The notes under the pieces were generated by a model, which made no database searches, had not been told where the DNA came from, and saw only the letters and a program-made list of their open reading frames with translations. Positions 11,378 through 24,158 of a stretch of DNA of 64,000 bases are shown one piece after another. The first letter of the stretch is position 1. Every line of letters starts with the position of its first letter. A program made the position numbers and the translations under genes. Where the stretch lies: positions 170,800,394 to 170,864,393 of the forward strand of contig CP136069.1 in NCBI GenBank assembly GCA_032622095.1, in the 5' to 3' direction. This DNA comes from Siphonodentalium dalli (Eukaryota > Mollusca > Scaphopoda > Gadilida > Siphonodentaliidae).

Positions 11378-12575
11378 TCCTCTTCTCGTGAAAAAAGCAC
11401 AACACAGGCTTATTTAAAGTGATGTGAAACACTCCGGTTGGGTGATCAATATAAATGGACAATAATCTTGCTCAAAGTAGTTATTTTTATGAATATTAAC
11501 CCAAATTTACAATACACACGGTCAGTCTTATATATTTATTATTTGAAATGAGTATCGATGGCAAAACCATTTGCGTTAGTTTATCGCCGATTGTTGCATC
11601 CCGAATCGAGATGTAAATATTTACGATTGAGCATAGTTCAGACGGTGTTTTCTATGAAGTTGTATGGTCGATTTCTTTAAGATTTCGGGCGATGTTAGTA
11701 ACATGCTACATTCCCCCCAGATGGCATAGCGCATGAGTACTAATTTACCCGTTTCACGCACCCGAACAAGTCCATGATATGTCTTTAAGATTTCCAAATA
11801 ATGCCAATATGACCATATTTCGCACAGTTATAACATACGACCGTATTGTACTTATTTTCTCGAGAACAGGCTCGAGGATAACAAAATCAGAACATGGCTG
11901 TTTAATTGTACGTTTTATCGCATATTACTGTCTGATAGTGTGCACATTTGTGATTCCCTGTGGAGCCACCTCGGCCAATATGTCAAAGTTAGACGAGTCG
12001 GTTCTTTTGCGGGTTCGCCACAACCCTGCTGTTCAAGACAGTCAATGTCTTATGGGAAGTAAACAACACATGTTTTTGTGGAATATATGTTAATCGAACA
12101 GTGTCAGACGTAATGGCTGCGGACAATTTATCAGGAGATAGCCATATACTGCCGCAGCCCGATTAGATTTGACATGTTTCAATTGTCTGGAAATTCGTTG
12201 CACAACAATAACAAAGCACAAACGACACTGGGATCGATGCCTGAGTATATATGTTAGCATAATTGGAACTTAACTAATACTCGATCCTACTTTCAGAAAG
12301 TATTTTAGATTCAGTTGCCACATGCAAAGTAACTATTCGATAAGCATGCAGCCATACAGCAACACCGGGCTGCCATTCATGTTTTTCTCTGGCCAAATAC
12401 TGATAAATAGAGTAATTGTTGACGAGTTTAGCCACTGCATAACAGCCAATCGGTACCTCTTCGTGGTGAGACACCCGTGAGGAAAACAAGATTTAGATAT
12501 TTTAATAAAAATCAAGACATAATTCAAATGAAAATAACAACGCACATATGTAATCTCTAATGCGTCGGAATTCTC
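11378..12575. other. No recognised gene; one 104-codon open frame
   Basis: The plus-strand frame 11779-12093 starts at ATG and encodes a hydrophobic central stretch (CLIVRFIAYYCLIVCTFVIP). I do not recognise a family, and its length is within chance expectation here. The rest is unique AT-rich DNA. Confidence 0.45.
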
Positions 12576-12671
12576 TACGAAATGTATTAAACGAGTGTAA
12601 TAAATTCGATTCGATGCGAGCTTCAGCGAGGATCGAATGGAATTTAGTCGACGAGGTTAATACATTTCGTA
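12576..12671. repeat. 96-bp foldback hairpin, TACGAAATGTATTAA arms
   Basis: A perfect 15-bp outer arm (TACGAAATGTATTAA and its complement) encloses a second imperfect stem around AAATTCGATTCGA / TCGAATGGAATTT. The same layout, with outer TACG-AAT-TATYAACCTCG and inner ATTCGAT, is seen at 23476-23621, so the two form a small family. Confidence 0.85.
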
Positions 12672-15580
12672 TATAATTGCGATGAACTTGATATCCATTT
12701 TATCGCATAAGCCCATTTTAGCAAGAATAAACTTTCCCAAAACGGCTGCATGTGGTTAAACACAATTACTTTTGATTTTCCATCACAACCAAAGAGAAAG
12801 TAAAGACACGTTAACAAAATATATAAGTTCATTTTAAATGTGTTTTTTCATGTAAATAACATTGTAGAGTGATTTCCCGGCATCATTAACTCTCTGCATG
12901 ATCCGTTATCGACTCTCGTGATAAATGTAACAAGTGAACAATTTAATACTGCTTCTACGGAAAACAAACTGAAGATTTCGAAAATTTAGTATAGTGCGAA
13001 CTTGGATGATTGACAAAAAATATCGAAGCGATGTTGTAATCAGCGAAGACAGGAACAGAATAGATCCTCCAATCAAACATGGGGAAATCATCACATATAA
13101 CATAAAGAAGTTGCCTGTGATTTGTAGTGTGCTCTATTATTCTCAATTACAAAGACATTTGGGACAAAACATGTAGAAACGTTCCACCGAGGCGGAGATG
13201 GCAGTTACCTCCCCGGAATACTGTGCATGCTAAAAATAAATTTCTGGATTTCCCCAAGTCATAGTGGGTGTGCTAAAGTTTCTTGTTGTTGGCGGAACTA
13301 TCGATAATAGTGAATACCAAGCAACCAATCAAAAGCACGAATTAGGCTTAGATATCCACGTGAGTATAAATATTCACAAATATTGTGACGTAATTTATAC
13401 GTCGTTTGGTCCAATTCTGGCGCGTTGTACAGTGCAGTGAGGTATGGGGCAATGTATCCTGTTCCGTGAAATAAGCACATAACGGGCACATTGTAATGGG
13501 CAAAATACGCTCATACTGGCACCATTGAACCTCAATAAATGTTCTATGTGGATGTAAAACGCGTTTTTTAAACAGTCTAATATGGGACTATTTTCATTCT
13601 ATTGCCATTTTTAATCTATCTTTTTTCATCGACAAGACTTACCGCGCCGTTCAACATAATAATGGGTATGCGCTCATCTTGGGCTTTTTTCTGAATCAAA
13701 TCCATCCAACACGAACATATTTCCATGAGGATATGAGATAACCACACAAGTTACGTATAAATACTCTTCCGACTACACGAATACATGCATCACATACATG
13801 CAGACAAACATATGCAATATCGAGGAATAAAAACGGCAACGAATCAATGAATACAGGGAAAATACGGCAGAACAACACAGAGAAAACAAACAGATTAGTC
13901 AGTAGCGATACAAACTGAATGACGTTTGCCATATGGCACAGGTGTGTCGATAGTTCGGTGTGCATGTGATGTAGTCTACTGATACCAATTTCGCATCAAA
14001 TATACATTGCAATATCAAGCCCGATATATTTTCTGTACTGCGATATAATCGCGCTTTTTTCGAAATCTTTCGCAATATCGCAATAAAGGCACGCCTCAAT
14101 ATACCACTACTTCTGACTGGCACTGTAACTTTGCTGAAAGTGTATGCCATGTTGGATATACAATCATATTGCTAAACGCATTGTTGCACGGACTGTCGTT
14201 TGGACCTCTAACTTATATCTACGTAATTGTAATGCGGAATAAAATATGTAAGACAGAAGGTAAAAGAAATACAGATTTGCGCGCTATAATCCAGAAACGG
14301 CTCCCCGAAGTAATGGCCACTTTTCAATTGTTCCCGCACAATTGGGAGAAATGCTCTTTATCTTTACCATATCAGGGCTAAACCAACAAAGAATGCTCTG
14401 TATTGATCAATAACAAGACCTGATTAATGTTAAGTCTGTGACTTGTGTAAGTCCTTTGTTGGATATACTGGCTTTACATGAGTACTCATTTATCGATTTA
14501 TTTTTACCCAGGAATCGGACCGAGATATAGACCTTGAAAAACTCGCCGAAGACAACAATTAGAGCATTAAGTAATTCACACATACGTCAGACAAGTGTTC
14601 TTTATTCAAACCATAACATGAACTATCTTTGTTGTCCCATATTCAGGAATTAATTGGACCATACTATTCTCAATCAGATGACATCATGAATATGTCAAAA
14701 TAATGTCCGTACGATTGTATTTCACGTATCTGTCCGCGGTGGTTAGACTCCTGAACCTAGTTCAAGTTTTTTCTTCCGCGTGAACCAGCTAGTGAAATCG
14801 AACAGAGTAACAGTTCTGGTATCTATTTTGATGTCAACAAACGGTAGTTAATTACGCGGTATATTTTGTGCGTAATTTGACACAACAGTTATATAATAAT
14901 GCTGTGCTATGACCGTGTGATATTACTATTTTCGATAAATGTAGGACACTGTATTTATATGTATGATAAAGTAGATTACAATTGACGAAAATTCCGCCAC
15001 TGGATCTGGTCATAAAGTCCGCTAATTCAGGCTTCAAATCACACCAGTCACAGTTTGTTATATAGATGGCAATTTAAATGATTTGATGCCATTCAACTGC
15101 ATCCATTGTAAAATAGCCATTGTGTTAAATAATATTACTGTTGAGATACATAGTAATGGGAGACAAGCCATACCTCATATAGGAGAAGGGTTACCCATAA
15201 GGGAGACAGCATTTGTCCTCCTTTCCCATCGTCTGTAAAAACAAATGGTATGTGTGATATACCATGTGTTAGAACATAAATGTTTAAACTAATCACACCT
15301 CAGTATTAGGTGACATATTAGTGAACAAAATAAATATTTTTAAAAACTAAATCTGAATGTAGCTAAATCGTTATGAAAATCACAAGAACAACATAAAGCT
15401 AGTATTTGATCTAGTACATTCACTCGTTTATTTGTGTTAATTTATTCACAATGGTATAGCACAGGAATGTTCTTGAAAATTTTCTTGAAAACCAGGAAGT
15501 GTTATTTTTCAGGAAGTATCCAAAATTGCTTTAATATAATCTGTTCCTGCATAATCAACATATCTTCTTGCAAATAAGTT
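12672..15580. other. Long unique AT-rich stretch, no gene recognised
   Basis: Open frames reach 89 codons (13696-13965, minus) and have no recognisable motif. I saw no tandem array, inverted repeat or LINE similarity. Scattered words around 13460-13600 (GTGAAATAAGCACATAACGG) recall the foldback arm family of 11001-11377 but are too diverged to delimit. Confidence 0.5.
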
Positions 15581-15589
15581 CACATTGGA

Positions 15590-15990
15590 CAAAGATATTT
15601 ATGTATGATTCTGAAATAAGCCCATAGTTGACTTATATAATCCGCTATTCCGTTTTATGGCGCGGATCACAGTGAAGGCACATTATAAAAAGCGTACATC
15701 TGTAAATCGATTTAGGTTCATTTCGGGCGTAATTCAGATACCAATATCGATATAAGCTTATTTGTGCGGAATGTAGAACAAGTGGATCGATTAAGTCTGA
15801 TAATGGCGATATGAACTTGTTTGAATTGAATAAGTCATTATATAACGTATATTTCGATGAACTTTTAGGTCCATAGAGGGCTTATTTCACATCTATATAC
15901 ATGTAATGCAAATACGAGCTTATTTCAGTTCCAAGTAATAAATTCCCTGTGAGCTTATTTCCACAAGAACAGGCTTTCATAATATACCAG
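15590..15990 (-). repeat. Diverged copy of the CACTGTGGCCCGTGCCATA foldback family
   Basis: GATTCTGAAATAAGCCCATAG, GTTGACTTAT and CTATTCCGTTTTATGGCGCG then CACAGTGAAGG form the complement of the arm at 11001-11100. The second arm is poorly preserved, with repeated GAGCTTATTTC words at 15870-15960. Confidence 0.6.
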
Positions 15991-17088
15991 TACTTGCACC
16001 AGCCACATGATCCATCTTGTCGATAACTCCATACATTTGAGAATGTAGCCTCAACTATTGAAGATGGAATTTCTGTAAAAAATGCCATGGACCCTGAATG
16101 TGCTGAAAACCAACTATACACATTCGTAGCATAGCGCTTTCACGATTAGTCGTTCCGCCGTATAACGAACTCGTAACAAATTTTATCAATCCGAAAGGTC
16201 AAAGCAGAGAAAGCTATCACCAGAAATATAGGGATATGTGCATGGGATCAATGGAGTCGCCAAATTAGAGAGAAAACGGAAGGAAAGCGCTCTTTACAAT
16301 CCACAACGTGATGACGTACATCGGACGTATACTAATGGCATTGTTGTAACTCTCTTTTCTCTGCTATTTCCGGTATGCTGCCTTGTGGTAAGAACTAAAT
16401 CCACTAATTACATCCTTGTATCCAATTCAGGACTAAAAGTATCTATTGTAGACTGTGTCGCGTTTTTCTACGCCGCGGCCTGATTACAGCCATGGGGCAA
16501 CACTGTCGCACAATATAGGTCAGCTTATAATAGTACAATGGGGTCAACCGGCCCGGAACTAATAGCAACACAATTGACTTTTAGTTTACTGGATAGCTGA
16601 GTATGTACTGCATTAGAACATCATAGTTTTGTTTTTAGGAAAATCCAATTGATACAAAATTGATACTACAGTACTACAAGAGTTTTTGGCGTGGTACGAT
16701 CTGAAGGTCGTATGATATACGACTCGGGTTTCGTTCAACTTCAGGCAAACATCGGTGGTCGTTGTGGGTGATTAGATACTTGTTGACCCACGGCCGATTC
16801 GTCATCTGGTTGTTAAACGGACAAGGTTCAAGCACGGTTCTCGCTGACATAGGCCAAATTGGCCAATGACCAATATGTTTTTGAATATGGCCCAACAGAA
16901 ATTTATTTCGCCGAAATTTAATTTAAAAACCCAATTTTTGTTGTAACGGAAGCAACTTGAGAATCAAATTTATAGTATGATCATCTGCCAATTGTGTAGG
17001 TGATAGTGGTTGATGTGTAACAAAAGGCACTCATGGCAATGCAGTATCAAACAATGGTCCAAATACAATAAAACAGTAATGAGGATTA
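15991..17088. other. No gene recognised
   Basis: An 81-codon plus-strand frame (16238-16483) has a hydrophobic middle, and a 73-codon minus-strand frame (16674-16895) is unsupported. Neither shows a known motif. No repeat was detected. Confidence 0.45.
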
Positions 17089-17835
17089 TCTATATATATA
17101 TTTGCGAATGTCTGTCTGTCCGTGTTCTATAGAAATTCACGTGGGATCATTTAGATGGCACCAAATAGGTTTAACAGGGGTAACTTTTTTACGAGAAAGA
17201 TGGCGCGGGTTATAATTTTCTAAAATGACGCTATTTTTGTCAAGGGCAGAGAAGGAGGTGGGGCAGCAACATAATTTTGTTGCCGATTTCCACCAAACTT
17301 ATACATAATAATCTCCGTGATATTAGGAATCTAATGGTGTGGTTTAAAGATGTCAAAAATGGTCCGTGTGAGTCAGGGGTGCACGGGCCGGGGGAGGGGC
17401 ACCACAATTGATAACATTATTTCCGATTTCCACCAAATTGATACACATTCTTCTCCATGATACGAAGAATCTAATCGTGTGATTTAAAGACGATAAATAT
17501 GTGCCGTTTGGATGAGAGATGGAGACACTGTTTGATAAGAATTTGTTTAGTCGCCGATTTCTACCAAACTTATACATAATCATCTCCATGCTATCAGTAA
17601 GTAGTCTCGTGATGTGACTTAAAGATGACAAGAGTGGCGTCATTATATTCAGGGGTGCATTGAAGGGGAATGGGGTAACACAATTAATAAATTTATTTTT
17701 ACGCCGATTGCCACCAAATTGATACACACTCTTATCCATGGTATCGGGCGTCCAATTGTGTGCCAAAAATCCACCAAGGGCGTCGTCATTCGCGTCACGG
17801 GTGCACTAGAGGCGAGAGGGGTAGCACAATTGATA
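17089..17835 (+). mobile_element. Helitron-like 5' end with 140-bp minisatellite
   Basis: The start, TCTATATATATATTTGCG, follows an A and runs into GTCTGTCTGTCC, a 5'-end style common in non-autonomous Helitrons. The same start occurs on the minus strand at 46629. Downstream are four diverged units starting CACCAAAYTKATACA at 17291, 17431, 17562 and 17712. Each unit contains TCTCCATGATA, CTAATCGTGTG, TTTAAAGA and a C/G-rich GGGGTGCA segment. No 3' CTRR end was found, so the right boundary is only the end of the minisatellite. The 137-codon minus-strand frame 17353-17766 is a repeat translation. Confidence 0.6.
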
Positions 17836-17866
17836 CATTTACACTGCTAACAATTTTCCGTTTTCA

Positions 17867-18525
17867 GACGGTGCAATGTTCCGGAACATTTCTGCCGGCT
17901 CATAGTCCCGTGGAGTGCCGGCGCCTATACGGTGCTATGTCCCGTATGGTAATGGTACATTGTTTCCTAAGATTATGGTACTATATCCCATGCAAGTACG
18001 ATACAATGAACTGTTGATGGCACTATGTTCTGTAAGATTACGGTACTATGTCCCATACAGGTAGCAAACAATGATATGTACAGATACAGCACATTGTTAC
18101 TTAATGATATATATACGGCATAATGTTATTTAGGTTAATGGTACATTGGTTCGTATGATTACGGTACTATGTACCATACAAGTACGATACAATGAGCTCT
18201 ACAGATACAGCACATTGTTACCTAATGATACGACACAATGTTACTTAGGTTGACGGTACATTGTTTTGTAAGTCTACGGTACACTGTGCCATACAAGAGC
18301 GATACAATGATCTGTACAGATACAACACATTGTTACTTACGGATACGGCACAATGTTACATAGGTTGATGGAGCAATATTCTGTATGGATATGGCACTAT
18401 GTTCCATAATATTAAGGTACAATGTGCTGTAAAGACATGTAACAAGGTTATGTGAGGTAACAGCGCAATGTCCCATGAGGTTATGGTACAATGTCCCATA
18501 AGCGGATGGCTCTATGTTCTGGACA
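17867..18525. repeat. 22-24-bp tandem array with a 115-120-bp higher order
   Basis: About 28 degenerate units of the type GGTACAATGTTCTGTAAGATTA follow one another. A longer period is visible: TTACGGTACTATGT-like words start at 18038, 18159 and 18274. The right part (18400-18525) keeps the short unit but loses the higher order. It directly follows the Helitron-like minisatellite. Confidence 0.85.
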
Positions 18526-18639
18526 ATATAGAGGATGTCAGTAGGACTGTCATAATTCCCAAATGTCACTGTGAATTATTTGTCTAAATGTAGTATAATA
18601 TAACTTCTGTAACAATGATTCAGAAAAATACGATTGAAA

Positions 18640-19620
18640 ATAATTATACTAGACAAGAACGTCCAAATTCAAACTTCAGGTGCTATCAGATGGTATTAGG
18701 TTAATGACAGTGACTAAAATTTGAAGTCAGAAGTTCTTTATCTAAACCGGTCTACTATATGGTACATGATCGCCCAGATTCTCAAATTATAAGTTGACAA
18801 TGACCATTATTGCAGTAAAAATTGGCGTACCGAACCTAAATTCGAACTTGATTTGTATTTTCATGAGTAATCAATATACCAAATTTGAAAACAATCAAAC
18901 TATAATTAAAGTTATCACTCGGAAAAAAAAACAATAATCGTCAAATTATAAGTCAAAAAGGACCATAACTTCGGTAAAAATAGGTGGACGGAACCCAAAT
19001 TTGAACTTTACCTGTAATTTCATATGAGTAATCCATACTACAAATTTGAAAACTAAAATAAAAACTATCACCCGTCAACCAAAATAATATCACCCGTCAA
19101 CCAAAATAATGTGCAATGTATAATCAACAAGGACCATAACCCCAGAACAAATTGGCGCACTGAACAAACTTCGAACTTTATTTGTATTTCCATGTGAAAA
19201 AACCACCACCAGATTTGAAAAAAATCAGATTACTAAAACTAAAGTTATCATCTGGAAACCATATGGGTCGAGCGGATGGACAGACGGACACCACTGATTT
19301 CTTAAGTCCACCCACATTTTGTTCGAGGGACAACTCGAGCTCACTAACATTGTCGTACATGAATAGACATAGGCAAACATTAACCCAACAATCTTGAATT
19401 AAAGGCCCCGTGACCATATTTACCCCACTCTTGAAACCTTCTTTGGATCATTGGATATTTAGAACATTGGATTGAAGTTTATAATTTAATTTGAAAATGA
19501 CCCGTACTATTGCAAACACCATTGAGCCAAAACCAGAATCAAACTTAACTTGTGTTCATAAAATACATCAATATCAACATACTGTTTATGCCATATTTCA
19601 GATTGGTATAAGAACAAGTC
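18640..19620 (+). repeat. 160-170-bp tandem repeat, three clear units plus relics
   Basis: Units carry CAAATTATAAGT, AAGGACCATAAC, AAATTGGCG, GAACTTKAYTTGTA and ACCAAATTTGAAAA in this order, starting near 18783, 18942 and 19114. Partial units lie at 18650 and 19440-19620. The third unit runs into ATGGACAGACGGACACC, a short GACGGACA repeat. Confidence 0.75.
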
Positions 19621-21043
19621 TGTCTATATTTACTATCTTTTTCTGTTTATGACGGTTTTTGGCGGAGGTGAATGTTTTAACAGCACACCCACCGCCAACG
19701 TTAACGCCGCCCGTATCTTTAATTAATTGATAAAGTTGACTGAAATCTTTAGTATAACTACCCTTCAGCGTAACTTGCGGGTGTCAATCGTGTTAAACCG
19801 TGACGTATTTGTTTTTACACGAAATCGACTTTCCATAATTATCCCTGCCATTAGTGTCTGACAAACCCGCCGATGTAAAAATTGGCTCTTACGTTTCGAG
19901 CGGTAAATTAATTTGCGTTGAGTCACCCACAACCCATAATTGATCTTCAATGTTAAACCGCTGATCCGCGGCTTGCGAAATCATCGTATGTGCACTTTTA
20001 CTAATGCACTATTTAATATTATGTGTTCAAAATTATGTCAACAGTAACATAAATAGAAATGTGGGCGAGTGGTTCAAACAGGAACCATGCAGCACACAGT
20101 TACACCCACGATAATCATCCTGCTGGATCCACTGTGGTAAAGTCATATGCCCTGTTCGTCAGCTCGAGTTTAAGCCCAATACTTAAAGGCCCACTTAATT
20201 TTCCAATGCACAGATCACATATTCCATATATACCATTTGGAAGAGGAACTGGAATACGCAACAGCTGTGGCATAGGAGTGTCCACCAAGTGATTTAGATC
20301 CACCACAAGACTCCCCAGTTATTTACCCCATAGTGCATCACAATTCACAGCTATGACATAGATCTATTCCCCTTCCTTTGAGAATAATAAACTGGCAATA
20401 CAGACCAGATCGAAGTAAGCACTACATATCTTAATTTCCAACACAAAGACAATATGGATTAGGGCAAAGTGTTGGCAACGTTGGCTTGCCCCGCTCCGAT
20501 ACGTATATAACATAAAAATCATGACGCGACAATAAATAACGACTGAACAATAAACCATTCCCGAGTACAATAAATTGAAAGCTCTTCTATGTTGGACGTG
20601 ATAAACAACCATCAAGTGACAGCAAGGTATGGTTCTTTTTTGTAAACAAATCGCTAGCGAAATGTCAGTTATATAATTTTTGAATATAATAGCTGCAAAA
20701 CGCCGATTGGTCTAAAGTGATTAAAAATACAGATAAGTGACCCACGAAAAAGCACTTTAGACAGTTATTTATGGATTTGGACTTATTATGTTTATGCGTA
20801 CAATCGAGGACATTAATTCCCCGTTTGTCTTGCAAATAATAAAGTTGTCTATCGAGGCACATGTAGCCTATATGGTCCACTATATACATAATTATATAAT
20901 AAAACTGACATTAAAAAAAACACGTTATATCCTGACATTATCCAACACACATTATTCTTTCCAATCTGTTTACTCAATGACATATCAACAATCAAATTAT
21001 CTATTTATTGTCGGCACTCGATTCGAATAACTGCAAGTGTCGC
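19621..21043. other. Unique stretch, no gene recognised
   Basis: A 77-codon plus-strand frame (20059-20292) and an 83-codon minus-strand frame (20364-20615) lack known motifs. No repeat was noticed. Confidence 0.45.
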
Positions 21044-22436
21044 CCAGAGACGTGGCGACAGGGGGTTTGGGGGTTTCTCACCCCCCCCCCCCCAAATTTG
21101 GTCAAAATTTTCAACAGTTGGAAATTGCATACCTGAAACATTTGTTGGAAATTTCACACCAACAATAGGTTGAAAATGTTCTTGTATTTTGATTTTCAAA
21201 CAATTTATTGGGTCAATTTGGGGGGAGTTTATTGTTTTTGGACCAATATTTGCATATTTTCCTTCTTTTGGTAAAATATTTGGACTGAAATGGCCATCAG
21301 TTAGAAATTTTCCAACCTTAGGGGGTGTCAGGTTGGAAATTTCCAACACTTGGAAAGCTTGTGTCCTGGTCCTTCCCCCGTGGCCAGTCAAAAACTTCCA
21401 GTTAATTTAAGAAACAATATTGTCCTACATTTGGTCAAAATTGTCACTGGAATTGTCATCAGTTGGAAATTTTCCAAACTAAGTCGGGATGTCAGGTTTG
21501 AAATTTCCAACTCTATGAATGCTTGAGGATAGTCTAGATGCTAGGATATTGCGATTTTCTTGTTCAGATTAAAAAAAAATTCGCACACTGGTCAGAACCA
21601 TGGTTAGCCCGATGTGTCCTGTTCCCTCTTCGTGGCCAATAAACAAAACTGCTAATGAGTTTAAGATAACAATATTTTACTACATCTGGTTAAAATTGTT
21701 GACTGAAATGGTCATCAGTTGGAAATTTTCCAAACTAAGGGAGAGTATGAGGTTTGAATTTTCCAACACTAGGAAAGCTTGAGGTCAGTCTAGATGCTAG
21801 GAATTTGCGATTTTCTTGTTCAGACTTCAAAAGTTTCCCACAATGGGCCGAACCATGGTCGGCATGGTGTGTCCTGGTCCCTCCCCGTGGCCAATAATAA
21901 CTGCTAATCAGTTTAAGAAAACAATATTTTACTATATTTGGTTACAATTGTTGACTGAAATGGTCATCAGTTGGAAATTGTCCAAACTAAGGGAGAGTAC
22001 ATGTATGAGATTTGAAATTTCCAACACTAGGAAAGCTTGAGGTCAGTCTAGATGCTAGGATTTTACGATTTTCTTGTTTAGTTTGCAAAATTTTCTCACA
22101 CCGGACCGAACAACCATGGTTGGCCCGGTGTGTCCTGGTCTATTGCCCGTAGTCGTGTGCGTTTGTCGGGAGTTAGACCACTAGATGTTAGCATTTGTGC
22201 AATTTTCAGGTTCAAAATAGATAGCACCATGGTTTATAAATAGGCTGTTAAGCCTGTGAACACTTAGATGCAAGGAGGTAATGAAATTATGCAAAACCTT
22301 TGGTTTGATTCAAGAGGGGGTGCAAATGGAATTATGCAAACCCTTGTCTATGGTCTGATTCAAGGGGGGTGCAGTTGGAATTATCAAGGTGGACAACCCG
22401 CCTCCCCCAACGGAGACCCTCTAGCTACGTCCCTGG
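21044..22436 (+). mobile_element. hAT-like element of 1.39 kb with internal 254-bp tandem units
   Basis: Ends are CCAGAGACGTGGC and the complement of GCTACGTCCCTGG, an imperfect inverted repeat. Flanks AGTGTCGC (21036-21043) and ACTGTCGC (22437-22444) match at 7 of 8 bases, as expected for a hAT 8-bp target duplication. Inside, a unit of about 254 bp is repeated roughly three times, anchored by CGTGGCCARTAAA at about 21378, 21631 and 21886. Each unit contains TGGTCATCAGTTGGAAATT, TCCAACACTAGGAAAGCTTG and GTCTAGATGCTAGGA. A 13-C run lies at about 21080. The 128-codon minus-strand frame 21005-21391 is in repeat DNA. No transposase is encoded. Confidence 0.75.
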
Positions 22437-23475
22437 ACTGTCGCCTCGAAATGAATGTAACCATATACATGTAGGTTACATTTCCGATCGAAACAAGAAC
22501 TAAACAAGTAAGATAACACACAGTTCCGAAAATAGTGAAGGAAGCATTCCGATCTCTAGATTGTGTTCGCATGATTCAAATCATGATGCTAGCTATTGTT
22601 ATGAACATGTTTCTTCGGCACAATGATTGAACGAAAACACTTAATTGGTTTCATGTCATTATCATCGACAACCTTTCTGCATATGTTCATCGTGTTTGGG
22701 ACCTGGCTTTTGATTTGGTGTGCCCACACCATTTGATAGCACATATACTCTCAAACAAATGATCCATTTATTCAGAATCACGGGATGCATGTCTAAATTA
22801 CCTAAGGGGCGGAAATCACACATCGCGTCATCCGCAGTTTATGTTTGCACGTAACAATGACTGCAATGGCATCAAATGATAGTAATCCTCTTCCCATACC
22901 ATAACTGATTTGGTACAATATGGCCCTGTGTTGTCTTCTCTGTGTACTATTATACGTCTAAATACGCCTCTATATGTTATAAGTTTCTTTGTCCACGAAT
23001 ACCGTGATAAATGGTCCGGGTGCATTGCAATACAAAACAGTATCTCTACAAATGCCCGATGGGTCGATGTTATGCTCTTAATTACAGCTATTATAGTTAT
23101 GTATATGCATCGTGTTACAAGACTATACTTATGCAATGCAGCGTTGATCGAAAAGAGACCATACCTTCCCGTCAGATAACAAGCTAAATGTAATTAACAG
23201 CGCGCTATATTCGACAGCTAGAAGGGAGGTAATAAAAGTGACTGATCTATTGTTACCCGGGAATGGTCTATTGATTATGTAAATGATAAACTATTTTATC
23301 ACATAATTTGGCCATAAAAGCAGTTTCATAATTATCGGTAATAGACACGTTTAATATCAGCGCGTGCGATGACGTCACGGCGTTCTTCAAATAACTTGCG
23401 ATCGCTGTAGTGTATGATTGTTGTTTTCAATGAATATTTCGCGTTGCTTCGGGTTTATTTGATCATGTGATAAAA
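22437..23475. other. No gene recognised
   Basis: A 102-codon minus-strand frame (22828-23136) overlaps an 89-codon plus-strand frame (22910-23179), and neither has a known motif. The sequence is unique. Confidence 0.45.
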
Positions 23476-23621
23476 GGTATCTCACACTCGTCCTATTTTA
23501 TACGTAATTTATCAACCTCGTCCTCTAAATTCTATTTGAGCCTCGGTAAACCTCGGCTCAAATCGAATTTAGTGAACTCGGTTGATAAATTCCGTATAAA
23601 ATAGAAACTCATGTGAGATCC
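23476..23621. repeat. 146-bp foldback hairpin
   Basis: Outer arms are GGTATCTCACACTCG / CATGTGAGATCC. Middle arms are ATTTTATACGTAATTTATCA and its imperfect complement. Inner arms are ATTTGAGCCTCGG / CCTCGGCTCAAAT around a TAAA loop. It resembles the hairpin at 12576-12671 in its middle and inner arms. Confidence 0.85.
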
Positions 23622-24158
23622 TCTATATGTCCGCTATTGCAGGTGCGGAACGAACATAGATGATTTGTCTCCTCCCGGCAAATATCTAAATATCCTATGA
23701 AACTTTTGGACTAATTTTGTGCAATGTTATTTGAAAACGAAAAACAAGAGGGCGGTCATTTTCATACACACACATTACCTGCAATGAATGTTTGAAAAGA
23801 CAGGTTTGAAAGTCCATGATATTAGAAAGTTTAGGCAGTGACGTCTTCTCTCGGAATTTTGATAAGAAAATTAGCAGAGAAAAAATATGTTTGGGCAACA
23901 GAAACTTCGTGAATTCTGTATCAATAATTCAAACACTAATATATAAACCTCAGAAAAGAAAACGGAAACATAGTTCAGCGAGCGACGTCGCAAAGAAACA
24001 GAAGAACACAGTTTCAAGACGGTGAAGTCAATAATTTAGCAAAAGAGGTTTGATTTGGAAATGAACCTGTAGGCAGCTTAGGATATGAATTCGTTGTCAG
24101 CATCACTCAGATTGGCCTTACCAAGTCGAGTCTCATGTTTCTGAATTCTGATAATGTG
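23622..24158. other. No gene recognised
   Basis: Two opposite 67-69-codon frames at 23695-24025 overlap. The plus-strand one ends in a lysine/arginine-rich tail (KPQKRKRKH), but nothing else supports it. Confidence 0.45.

Noticed and set aside
16827-16850. GGTTCAAGC-type B-box as a tRNA
   Set aside because: No A-box, acceptor stem or anticodon arm could be paired around it.
17353-17766. 137-codon minus-strand frame with internal peptide repeats
   Set aside because: It is a translation of the Helitron-linked minisatellite units. Repeated words such as FGGNRR come from the DNA repeat.
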